This document shows, one piece after another, positions 33,894 to 40,424 of a DNA stretch of 54,259 bases. The notes beneath the pieces were generated by a model. That model worked only from the letters and a program-made list of their open reading frames with translations. It searched no databases and was not told the DNA's origin. How positions within the stretch are numbered: the first letter of the stretch is position 1; each line of letters begins with the position of its first letter. A program made the translations under genes and the position numbers. Origin of the DNA: RGDT01 sp964630925 (lineage in GTDB: Bacteria; Planctomycetota; Planctomycetia; Gemmatales; Gemmataceae); the NCBI GenBank assembly GCA_964630925.1, contig CAZVZK010000067.1, forward strand, positions 1 to 54,259. The letters are read 5' to 3'.

Positions 33894-34041
33894 GGGGCCT
33901 CCTTCCCGTGCTGCCGTGCCCGCGAGGTGAGGAGGGCTGCTCACCAACCGGCGGGTTGGCAGAACGCGGATTATGGCAACCAACAAGCCAACCCGCGGGG
34001 CACAGGCCGGCTGGGCCTCAGAGTATATGAACGGGAGGACG

Positions 34042-34062
34042 GTGGACGGAATTTCCGTCCAC
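34042..34062. promoter_or_regulatory. Perfect palindrome in the intI-cassette intergenic region
   Basis: Arms GTGGACGGAA and TTCCGTCCAC with one central T. It lies 150 nt upstream of intI and 100 nt upstream of the candidate Pc promoter, as expected for an operator controlling either direction. Confidence 0.55.
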
Positions 34063-34163
34063 TGGGACACGATTCGGGCGGAAATTGTTGAGGGGGAATG
34101 AGATGCGCGGATCGGGCAGGCGGGGGGGAGCCGCGAGGACGAGGGATTCGGCGAGGCGGGGCC

Positions 34164-34192
34164 TTGACAGCCTGAGGTGGGTGTGGTGTGAT
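34164..34192 (+). promoter_or_regulatory. Candidate cassette promoter (Pc)
   Basis: Consensus -35 TTGACA (34164-34169), 17-nt spacer and -10 TGTGAT (34187-34192, 4 of 6 matches). It fires toward the attI-type core 29 nt downstream, matching the position of Pc in integrons. Confidence 0.65.
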
Positions 34193-34220
34193 ACCCAGCG
34201 CGTTGGTTGGATAATGACTC

Positions 34221-34227
34221 GTTCGGC
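34221..34227 (+). other. attI-type core site (GTTCGGC)
   Basis: First of three identical GTTCGGC cores (34221, 34688, 35331), each preceded by a TC (CTC here, GTC at the two attC cores). No inverted repeat surrounds this first one, unlike the other two, as expected for attI. The RBS of the first cassette gene (GGAGGAGG) follows at once. Confidence 0.65.
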
Positions 34228-34239
34228 GGAGGAGGGTGC

Positions 34240-34614
34240 ATGGGCTGGGAAGTCCACATGACCCGTGCCCACCACTGGCCAGACAGCGACCAGCGGCCGA
34301 TCACTGCTGCCGAGTGGCTGGCGGTGGTCAGCGCCGACCAGGAGTTGCGGATAGACGAGGCCAACGGCCCGCACTTCGCGGTCTGGTCCGGCCCGTGTTC
34401 GTATCCTGACGGCGGCTGGTTCGACTGGACCGACGGGCGCATTAGTACCAAGAACCCGGATCGGGCCATCTTGGGCAAGATGCTCGCCCTGGCCGCTGAA
34501 CTCGGGGCGGTCGTGCAGGGCGACGACGGCGAAGTGTACTCGCGGCCCGAGGACTTGCCGCCGGACGAGGCGGTCGCGGCGGCCCGGCAGCGGCCGTGGT
34601 GGCGGTTCTGGTAG
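34240..34614 (+). CDS. Integron cassette 1 protein (unknown function)
   Basis: 124 aa, ATG at 34240 with GGAGGAGG 3-4 nt upstream, directly after the attI-type core. Sequence MGWEVHMTRAHHWPDS...RPITAAEWLAVVSADQELR...HFAVWSGP...GWFDWTDGRISTKNPDRAILGKMLALAAELGAVVQGDDGEVY is that of a soluble, Trp-rich small protein of a type recurrent in cassette and planctomycete accessory DNA; no function is known to me. No signal peptide. The gene stops 14 nt before attC1, and the ORF-attC pair makes a ~467-bp cassette (34222-34688). Confidence 0.75.
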   Translation: MGWEVHMTRAHHWPDSDQRPITAAEWLAVVSADQELRIDEANGPHFAVWSGPCSYPDGGWFDWTDGRISTKNPDRAILGKMLALAAELGAVVQGDDGEVYSRPEDLPPDEAVAAARQRPWWRFW

Positions 34615-34627
34615 CCGACAAAGGCCC

Positions 34628-34694
34628 GCCGAACCAGGCGCTGCAGCAGACGGCCCGACAAAGCCCGGGCCGCTGCTGAGCTGAGTCGTTCGGC
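34628..34694 (+). repeat. attC site 1
   Basis: 67 bp bounded by GCCGAAC (34628-34634) and GTTCGGC (34688-34694). The arms pair imperfectly over ~30 nt: GCCGAACCAGGCGCTGCAGC reads against the reverse complement of CTGCTGAGCTGAGTCGTTCGGC (two short runs), with GGCCCG near the tip. The core consensus differs from GTTRRRY at position 4. Confidence 0.8.
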
Positions 34695-34710
34695 ACCAGT
34701 AGGCGGAGCG

Positions 34711-35262
34711 ATGGTGGACTCGATTCTCATCCGGTCTCGCGGGCGTGCCATCCGGTATGGCATCATCGCTTTCGGTTTTGCCCTCTGGTTGGTGTTCGCT
34801 CCCGCCGGTTGGCCCGTCTTTTCACGTGAAAGATGTAATTGGGACCAATGGGTTTTTGCCCGGTGTATACCGTTACCCTTTTTGTGGATGTTCGCTGGCG
34901 ATGCCAGGAATGCCTGGTATGAGCAGTTGCGGGTTGACGTGACGGGGTTTGAACTGAACTGGCCAGCGGCCGAGTCGTTGTCGTTCGGGTGGGACGAACT
35001 CGCCCAATGGCACCTTACGCAAGGGGGGTGGAGGGAGACTGAAAGCGAGGGTGGCACAAAACACCACGTCTTTGACGCGAACGAACGTTCCATTAGATTC
35101 TCCCTCGTCGGTGGTCGTCGAGTCTTCAATTTTTCAGTGCCTGTTTTCGGCCACACAGAGGCTGGCGATTTGCTGGCCGTGCTGCGCCACTACGCAGGAG
35201 ACCGTGAGGCCGACACGGTGGTGCTGCAGGACAGGTCAGGCCGAACCAAGCGTTGCACTTGA
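34711..35262 (+). CDS. Integron cassette 2 protein, membrane-anchored, unknown function
   Basis: 183 aa, ATG at 34711 seventeen nt after the attC1 core; the upstream AGGCGGAG is a modest RBS. One N-terminal membrane segment (YGIIAFGFALWLVFAPAGW, ~residues 16-34) and possibly a second near 50-60, then a cytoplasmic or periplasmic domain with GFELNWPAAESLSFGWDELAQWHL and RYAGD-like helices near the end, reminiscent of small PH-like membrane proteins, but the family is not recognised. Codon use is less GC-rich than in neighbours (e.g. ATTTTTCAGTGCCTG, TTTGCCCTCTGG), a sign of foreign origin. The last 23 nt lie inside attC2. Confidence 0.72.
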   Translation: MVDSILIRSRGRAIRYGIIAFGFALWLVFAPAGWPVFSRERCNWDQWVFARCIPLPFLWMFAGDARNAWYEQLRVDVTGFELNWPAAESLSFGWDELAQWHLTQGGWRETESEGGTKHHVFDANERSIRFSLVGGRRVFNFSVPVFGHTEAGDLLAVLRHYAGDREADTVVLQDRSGRTKRCT

Positions 35263-35337
35263 CCGGGCCGGCAATACGGTTTTTCGTGACGTCACGTTTC
35301 TTGCGGCCGGCCCGGCAAGTGAACGCAGTCGTTCGGC
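35240..35337 (+). repeat. attC site 2
   Basis: 98 bp bounded by GCCGAAC (35240-35246) and GTTCGGC (35331-35337). The left arm GCCGAACCAAGCGTTGCACT continues into TGACCGGGCCGG; the right arm reads CCGGCCCGGCAAGTGAACGC then AGTCGTTCGGC, pairing over about 30 nt with a few bulges, as in folded attC hairpins. Confidence 0.85.
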
Positions 35338-35353
35338 GGCGGAGGGCTTCCGG

Positions 35354-35842
35354 GTGGCAGAGGCGCACGAACGGCGTTATGCCATCCGGCCGGACGAGGG
35401 CTACTTCTCCGCCGGCGTCACGGCGGACGGCCAGCAGGTGCTGATGGGCTTGTTCTGCCCGGACCTCGTCGTCTTCCGGTTTGACCGGGACGGGAGCCTG
35501 CTCGGGAGTGAGCAACGGCCGGTCCCGTTCTTCCGGGACGTGACGCCCCCGTATGACATCTACGACGAGCGGATTCAGCCGATGATCGAGGCGTGGCAGC
35601 GGGAAATGGGGTTCCGCCCGGCCACAATCTGGGTGCGGAAGTTCTGGTCGGCCGAGCACTACATCGGCATCGAAGACTATCCGTCGCACTTCCACGAAGT
35701 GTTGTCCGACCCGGACGCCGACGACGAGGAGAAGGCCGACATCCGCGAGTCGATGGAGTTGTGGGACAAGGACGGGCAGTTCGTCGTCCAGTGGGGCAAC
35801 GACTACTGGCTCGACGGGACCGGGCGGGTCGTCTCGTCGTGA
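35354..35842 (+). CDS. Integron cassette 3-type protein, unknown function
   Basis: 162 aa from a GTG at 35354, with GGAGGG 7 nt upstream, right after the attC2 core. Soluble, acidic, no signal: YAIRPDEGYFSAGVTADGQQVLMGLFCPDLVVFRFDRDGSLL, then FFRDVTPPYDIYDERIQPMIEAWQREMGFRPATIWVRKFW and IGIEDYPSHFHEVLSDPDADDEEK. No family recognised. Position makes it the third cassette gene, but no attC was found after its stop; a tandem duplication begins 20 nt downstream and may have replaced or destroyed it. Confidence 0.72.
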   Translation: MAEAHERRYAIRPDEGYFSAGVTADGQQVLMGLFCPDLVVFRFDRDGSLLGSEQRPVPFFRDVTPPYDIYDERIQPMIEAWQREMGFRPATIWVRKFWSAEHYIGIEDYPSHFHEVLSDPDADDEEKADIRESMELWDKDGQFVVQWGNDYWLDGTGRVVSS

Positions 35843-36163
35843 CGGCCACCGCGACACAGACACGCCGCCCCAGGAACGGTTCGAGGTTGAGTCGTGGGGT
35901 GATGAGTGAACCAGGCCCGGGGCGTTCTCGGCGCGCGGCATCCCCCTCCCGGCACGGCCGGCGTCATCAGGCTCCGCGTCCGTCGTGGCACGCCGCCCTC
36001 CCTGGCCCCGCCCGAGCACGCCCTCATCATCCCCCCGTCGGCGCCGCCTCCGGCGGCGCCTCGATCCTGCCTGGCAGGCACGGCGGCACGCCGCGGAGGG
36101 GGGAGCCAGGCGCGGCACCGGACCGTGGTCGTGAAGCCGGGTTACGTCGATCCGGTCGCGACG

Positions 36164-36210
36164 TTGCCGGCTTCCAAACCCAGTGGTATGATGTACAGGG
36201 ATCATCCCTG
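36164..36210 (+). promoter_or_regulatory. Promoter and downstream palindrome of unit 1
   Basis: TTGCCG (36164-36169), 17-nt spacer, TATGAT (36187-36192). The palindrome CAGGGATCATCCCTG (36196-36210) covers the expected transcription start, so it may be an operator or a 5' hairpin of the mRNA. The gene starts at 36229. Confidence 0.6.
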
Positions 36211-36228
36211 GAAGGCGGAGGGCAGGCG

Positions 36229-36468
36229 ATGGACCGGGAGACGTTCACGGCGACGATCCGGGCGTTCAGGAACCGGACGCCGTTCAAGCCGTTCACGGTG
36301 GCCTTGGTCAACGGGGATCGGTACGAAGTGGATCGTCCCAACGTTCTCGCACTGGGCGACGGCGCGGCGGTGTTGCTCGCGCCGGGCAACGTGCCGGTGT
36401 TCTTCGACCACGAGGGCGTCAGCCAGGTCATCGGCGATCTGTCCGGCCGCGGGGCCGAAACCTCCTGA
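36229..36468 (+). CDS. Small hypothetical protein, duplicate 1
   Basis: 79 aa: MDRETFTATIRAFRNRTPFK, then PFTVALVNGDRYEVDRP, VLALGDGAAVLLAPGNVPVFFDHEGVSQVIGDL. It has the outline of a small planctomycete beta-barrel-like family that starts M(T/D)REEF...PFxPFxVxLxDGRxxxVxxP and ends with V...DxxxVxxI; function unknown. An AGGCGGAGGGCAGGCG stretch gives the RBS. It has its own promoter and palindrome in the duplicated unit. It differs from the second copy mainly at residues 38-49 (NVLALGDGAAVLL versus EILALGEGFAVLV). Confidence 0.75.
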   Translation: MDRETFTATIRAFRNRTPFKPFTVALVNGDRYEVDRPNVLALGDGAAVLLAPGNVPVFFDHEGVSQVIGDLSGRGAETS

Positions 36469-36780
36469 CAGAGCGCCGCCCCAGGAACGGTTTGAGGGGT
36501 GAGTCGTGGGGTGATGAGTGACCCCGGCCGGAGGCGCCGCCCCCGGCGCGCGGCGTCCCCCTCCCCGGCGGCCGCCGGCGTCATCAGGCCCCGCGTCCGT
36601 CGTGGCACGCCGCCCTCCCTGGCCCCGCCCGAGCACGCCCTCATCATCCCCCCGTCGGCGCCGCCTCCGGCGGCGCCTCGATCCTGCCTGGCAGGCACGG
36701 CGGCACGCCGCGGAGGGGGGAGCCAGGCGCGGCACCGGACCGTGGTCGTGAAGCCGGGTTACGTCGATCCGGTCGCGACG

Positions 36781-36827
36781 TTGCCGGCTTCCAAACCCAG
36801 TGGTATGATGTACAGGGATCATCCCTG
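36781..36827 (+). promoter_or_regulatory. Promoter and downstream palindrome of unit 2
   Basis: TTGCCG (36781-36786), 17-nt spacer, TATGAT (36804-36809), palindrome CAGGGATCATCCCTG (36813-36827). Identical to unit 1. Confidence 0.6.
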
Positions 36828-36845
36828 GAAGGCGGAGGGCAGGCG

Positions 36846-37085
36846 ATGGACCGGGAGACGTTCACGGCGACGATCCGGGCGTTCAGGAACCGGACGCCGT
36901 TCAAGCCGTTCACGGTGGCCTTGGTCAACGGGGATCGGTACGAAGTGGATCGTCCCGAAATACTCGCGCTGGGCGAAGGCTTCGCCGTCCTCGTCGCGCC
37001 GGGCAACGTGCCGGTGTTCTTCGATCACGAGGGCGTCAGCCAGGTCATCGGCGATCTGTCCGGCCGCGGGGCTGAGGCCGGCTGA
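36846..37085 (+). CDS. Small hypothetical protein, duplicate 2
   Basis: 79-aa paralogue of 36229-36468, with divergence confined to the middle (EILALGEGFAVLVAPG) and the last residues. Its TGA overlaps the ATG of the next gene (TGATG), so the two are probably co-translated. Selection to keep two copies is possible, since both frames are intact while the upstream non-coding blocks have acquired several indels. Confidence 0.75.
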   Translation: MDRETFTATIRAFRNRTPFKPFTVALVNGDRYEVDRPEILALGEGFAVLVAPGNVPVFFDHEGVSQVIGDLSGRGAEAG

Positions 37086-37492
37086 TGTCGCTGGCCGGGT
37101 CATCCCAGCCGCAGCGCAGGGCGAGGGGGCTTGCATGGTTCCTTCCGGACACAGAGGGCGCGGCCGTGGTGACAGAAGAGCAGGAGCGATTGCTTCGCCT
37201 GCTCGCCGCCGAGCTTCGGCGGCTTCGCTCAATGCCTCCGCCCGAGATGCCGGTGCGATTCGCGGGACCGCTGCCCGCTCTGGAGGCCTTGGTCGGGATC
37301 TCGGTGCAAGACGTTCGCCGGGCTCTCGGCGAGCCCGACCTCACTGAGCCGGCGGCTGACGACGGCCGGCAGACGTGGCATTACGACTTCTCTCGCCGGC
37401 CGCCGCGCTACCGTGGGGGTGGCCTGCTCCTGGGCCTGCGTCTCGGTGCGGACGCCGCCTGTCTCGGGGCGCGGTGGCTGCCGCAGCGGTGA
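37085..37492 (+). CDS. Hypothetical protein with SmpA/BamE-like motif
   Basis: 135 aa if the ATG overlapping the upstream stop is used; a GTG at 37169 (MTEEQERLLRLLAAELRRLRS) gives 107 aa and is an alternative. A Leu-rich N-terminal helix is followed by GISVQDVRRALGEPDLTEPA and RQTWHYDFSRRPPRYRGG, which resembles the 'VxxxLGxPxxxxxxxWxY' pattern of SmpA/OmlA (BamE) fold proteins. No lipobox or signal peptide is seen, so outer-membrane assembly is unlikely; the motif may only mark a similar small fold. Confidence 0.5.
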   Translation: MSLAGSSQPQRRARGLAWFLPDTEGAAVVTEEQERLLRLLAAELRRLRSMPPPEMPVRFAGPLPALEALVGISVQDVRRALGEPDLTEPAADDGRQTWHYDFSRRPPRYRGGGLLLGLRLGADAACLGARWLPQR

Positions 37493-37844
37493 GCAGGCGG
37501 AGGCGGCGGCCGCCCGGTGAACGAGCTGAGGGTTGTGTCCGGGTGTGCGCCACGGGGCCACCGGCTTCGACGACGGGCACGGCGGGCAACGCGGCCCCGG
37601 CGTGGTGGCCGCAGGCGACAACCCGGGTCGATGCGTGGCCGTCCGCGGGTGGCGGGCGCGGCGTCGCGGGGCGGTGCGTCGTGGTGGCGTGGGGCCTGGA
37701 CATCGGGGGCGGGGGGGAGAGGTGGTGGGCGGGGAGATGTCGGGCGTATCCTCATTCTTCGCGCCCGGACGCCGGGGATCAAGGGGGCGGATGCGCGTTC
37801 GCGGTCATCCGCCAGGGGCCGTGACGGAGTGAGCATGTGAGCGT

Positions 37845-38161
37845 GTGAGCATGTGACTCGCGCACTCGCCGCCCATCCGTGACAGAGCGCGTCGGTCAGC
37901 GCCGAGTCACATGCTCACTCGGGGGGGAAAGTGAGCAGGTGACTCCCCGGAGTGGGCGGGTGACTCGGCGCCCGACGGGCCTCGCGTCCGCCGCGGGGAG
38001 GCCGGCACGCGACAGCACCCCTTGAAATGCAAGTTGTGTCCGGAGAGGCCCGATGGCGCACGATCAGCGTTGGATTTGCGTTGCAGGGGGTTGCCTGGGG
38101 GGGTGCAATGCAACGCAAGTTGATGACAGACGCGCCACACACCACGTCTCATTCCGGCTGC
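37845..38161 (+). repeat. Dispersed ~300-bp element, copy 1
   Basis: In order: 16-bp perfect inverted repeat GTGAGCATGTGACTCG (37845-37860) / CGAGTCACATGCTCAC (37903-37918); GTGACTCGGCG (37960-37970); CCTCGCGTCCGCCGC (37980-37994); a hairpin with arms TTGCGTTGCA / TGCAACGCAA and G-rich loop (38076-38118); then CGCCACAC and ACGTCTC. The same blocks occur in the same order on the other strand at 48388-48117. Confidence 0.75.
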
Positions 38162-38244
38162 CCCCTGAACGGATACCTCATACCGGATCGGGTTGGATCG
38201 CTCCCTCCGGGCGGCGCACATGCTGGCCGGGCCCGCGGCCCGGC

Positions 38245-38263
38245 GGCAGGCTGGCAGCCTGCC
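38245..38263. repeat. Short REP-like palindrome
   Basis: GGCAGGCTGGCAGCCTGCC: 9-bp arms around one base, followed by CTACG. On the other strand it reads GTAGGGCAGGCTG..., similar in design to the arms at 45327-45399. It lies just 3' of the HExxH gene and may help end its transcript. Confidence 0.55.
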
Positions 38264-38291
38264 CTACGCGACGAATCAACGCGATACGGTA

Positions 38292-40343
38292 TCACTCCTT
38301 CCGCATCGCCGCGGACAGCGCCGTGATGCGGTCGAGCATGGTCTCGGCGTGTCGGGCCCCGGCGGTCAGCTTGCCGCCCGTCTTCTCGGCGGCGGCCTGG
38401 ATCTCCTTGCGCACCTCGGCCACGGTCAGCGACGGGTCGCCCTTATCGACCTCGAACTCCATCCCCAGGCCGTCCACGTCCTGGAAGCCGACGTGGCGCA
38501 TGAAGAGGTACTTCACCGCCGGGGTGTAGTTGCCCCGCGCCATCTGCGTGCGGCAGTGGGCGCGGAAGTACCTCGGCAATAGCGAGAAGTACTGGCTCGT
38601 GACCGCGAGGTCCTCGTGCCGGCTGACGGCGCCGTAGGCCCAGAGGAAGTCCTCGATGCGCGCCTCGCCGGTACGCAGCTCCCAGTCCTTCTCGCCTTTG
38701 ATCCAGCTGATGGCGTGGAACAGGTCCGGGGCGGCGCCCGACCAGCCGTCGAGGTCGAAACGCCTCGTCGTCGTGTAGTCCCAGACGTGCATCAGCTCGT
38801 GGACGGCGTCCTGGTAGCTGGGGCGTGCCATCATCAGGCGGCTGTTCCAGGCCATCCCGTTCAGGGGACGCAGCTCCTCCTTGATGGTCACCCTCCCCGA
38901 CTCCACCTCGCCGAACTTCCTCTTCTCCACGGCCGGCCTCGATTGCAGGGTGATGCTGCGCACGAGCGGCGGCACCTTCATCGGCAGGACGTGCAGGGCC
39001 CGCCCGAACGCCGCCTCGTGCGCCGGCAGCGTCTCGGCCTTGCCCCGCGCGTCGAAGTCGCGCACGCGGACCGTCTCCGCGAGCTTGTCGCCCTCCACGC
39101 GGGCGATGAACAGCGCCGGCTCACGCTCGCGCATGAAGCGGGCGAAGGCGGCCTTCGCCTCGACGTCCAGGCTCGCGGCCGCCGCGGCGTGGAACGCCTC
39201 CATCGGGTCGGCGAGCGACAGCTCCAGCAGCGCGTCCGCGAAGCCGGCGTCACGCCTGCGGGCCTCCAGCCCCTTCTGGAGCGCTGCCGCCCACGCCGCC
39301 GGGTCGTTCGTCGCCTCCAGCACGCCCTTCATCGCGGCCTTGAACTGCCCGCGCATCTCCAGCAGCTCATTCAGCTTTTTGGCGGACGTGAACCGATACG
39401 CCCCCAAGCCCAGCTTCTCGCCGCCAAGGTGGGCCAGCACGTCGTCGGCGGCGAGGGCGATCACCGCGCCCTTGCCGTCGCGCTCGGGGTAGACGATGAC
39501 CGACTCCTGGGCGACGGTCTTGGTGTTCCCGTCCACCTTGCGGGCCAGGGCGATGGACCACAAGGTGGCCTCGTGCCCCGCACGCTGTAGCGCCGCCGCG
39601 ACGTTGACGGCGCGGTCGTACGCGGCGAGGCGGTTCTCGGCCCGGAGCCGCAGCAGCGAGCTTGTGAGGAGCGCGGGCGGGTCTTCGGCGGAGCGCGGCC
39701 TGCCCGTCATCGACTCCGGCACGACTTCGGCCTCGGCGAGTAATGCCGCCGCGTCCTCGACGCCGGCCACGCCCTGGAAGCGCAGCGCCTCCGTGAGGAT
39801 GCCGAGCATCCACGGCTCCAGGGGGGCGCGGCCCTCGCGTTTGAAGTGGCCGCGCCCGGCCTTGAGCCAGTGGGCCTTGAGGTGCCCCAGGGCGTGGGCC
39901 AGCACGTCGGGGTCGTCGATGTGTCCGGCGAGGCGGACGCCCTCGACGTAGAGGCGGTAGCACGGGTGGGCGCAGGCGAGGGCGGCCCAGATCAGGCCGC
40001 GCGTCCGGGCGTCGCCGAGGGCAGCGCCGGGCTTCAGCCTCCCGAGGGCCGAGAGGACGGCGCGGGCATCGGCGGGGTCGATGCGCGTGGCCTTTTCGAA
40101 GCCGCTGCCGCCCTTGCCGGCGAGGGCGAGGTCGGCCTGGATGATGCGGGCCGCCATCTCCGCCCGCGCCACCTTCATGCGGACCGAGATGGGCCGCGCC
40201 GCCTCCAGTTTCGCCTTCAGCGCCTTGAGCAGCTCGGGCGACAGGGCGGGCGACGGGGGGGCGTCGGCGGCGTCGGCGTGGGACAGGGCGAGCAGGAGGA
40301 CGCCGGCGGCGAGGGCCGGATGCGGGGGGGTCGTTCGCGGCAT
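38292..40343 (-). CDS. Secreted protein with HExxH zinc-peptidase motif
   Basis: 683 aa, ATG at 40343 with GAGGG upstream. Signal peptide at residues 1-26 (LAAGVLLLALSHADA). The N-terminal ~480 residues are mostly helical and poorly conserved in composition (ALKAKLEAARP, AHWLKAGRGHF, LARKVDGNTKT). Towards the C-terminus, VHELMHVWDYTTTRRF carries HExxH, and about 60 residues later SRHEDLAVTSQYFSLLPRYF supplies an E(D)LA-type helix that could give the third ligand of a gluzincin-like site. A secreted zinc metallopeptidase is the best guess, but no established family is recognised. The gene lies 81 nt downstream of the kinase-tubulin gene on the same strand and may be co-transcribed with it. Confidence 0.6.
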   Translation of the reverse strand: MPRTTPPHPALAAGVLLLALSHADAADAPPSPALSPELLKALKAKLEAARPISVRMKVARAEMAARIIQADLALAGKGGSGFEKATRIDPADARAVLSALGRLKPGAALGDARTRGLIWAALACAHPCYRLYVEGVRLAGHIDDPDVLAHALGHLKAHWLKAGRGHFKREGRAPLEPWMLGILTEALRFQGVAGVEDAAALLAEAEVVPESMTGRPRSAEDPPALLTSSLLRLRAENRLAAYDRAVNVAAALQRAGHEATLWSIALARKVDGNTKTVAQESVIVYPERDGKGAVIALAADDVLAHLGGEKLGLGAYRFTSAKKLNELLEMRGQFKAAMKGVLEATNDPAAWAAALQKGLEARRRDAGFADALLELSLADPMEAFHAAAAASLDVEAKAAFARFMREREPALFIARVEGDKLAETVRVRDFDARGKAETLPAHEAAFGRALHVLPMKVPPLVRSITLQSRPAVEKRKFGEVESGRVTIKEELRPLNGMAWNSRLMMARPSYQDAVHELMHVWDYTTTRRFDLDGWSGAAPDLFHAISWIKGEKDWELRTGEARIEDFLWAYGAVSRHEDLAVTSQYFSLLPRYFRAHCRTQMARGNYTPAVKYLFMRHVGFQDVDGLGMEFEVDKGDPSLTVAEVRKEIQAAAEKTGGKLTAGARHAETMLDRITALSAAMRKE

Positions 40344-40424
40344 GATCGTGCCCTCGATGGCGGTTGGGGGGTGAGATCGAGGATACCCGGCGCCCGCGTG
40401 GCGTGTAAAGGGAAAGCGTACGCC

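Larger units (their letters stand above)
35863..36473 (+). repeat. Tandem duplication, unit 1
   Basis: About 611 bp starting CGCCGCCCCAGGAACGGTT; repeated with small indels as 36474-37085 (offset 611-617). Each unit holds a 5' non-coding block with a GGCGCCGCC-TCC-GGCGGCGCC hairpin (36040-36060 here), a promoter, a palindrome and a 79-aa gene. Confidence 0.9.
36474..37085 (+). repeat. Tandem duplication, unit 2
   Basis: Second unit of the duplication described at 35863-36473; hairpin, promoter, palindrome and gene are all conserved. Confidence 0.9.
37493..38291. other. Long intergenic region with inverted repeats
   Basis: About 800 nt without a supported gene. The first 330 nt are GC-rich and featureless. 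37845-38161 carries a copy of a dispersed element (separate entry) and 38245-38263 a short palindromic unit. All open frames here lack RBS and family features. Confidence 0.55.

Noticed and set aside
33894..35156. Upstream extension of the intI frame
   Set aside because: Open by chance; the ATG at 33893 has a strong RBS and begins the normal IntI N-terminus; the extension is antisense to the cassettes.
35842..36228. attC after the third cassette ORF
   Set aside because: No GCCGAAC/GTTCGGC pair is present; the inverted repeats here belong to the duplicated unit and are GC-rich simple hairpins.
37517..37840. Several 100-150-codon frames after 37493
   Set aside because: Low-complexity Gly/Arg sequence in all frames, no RBS, no homology pattern.
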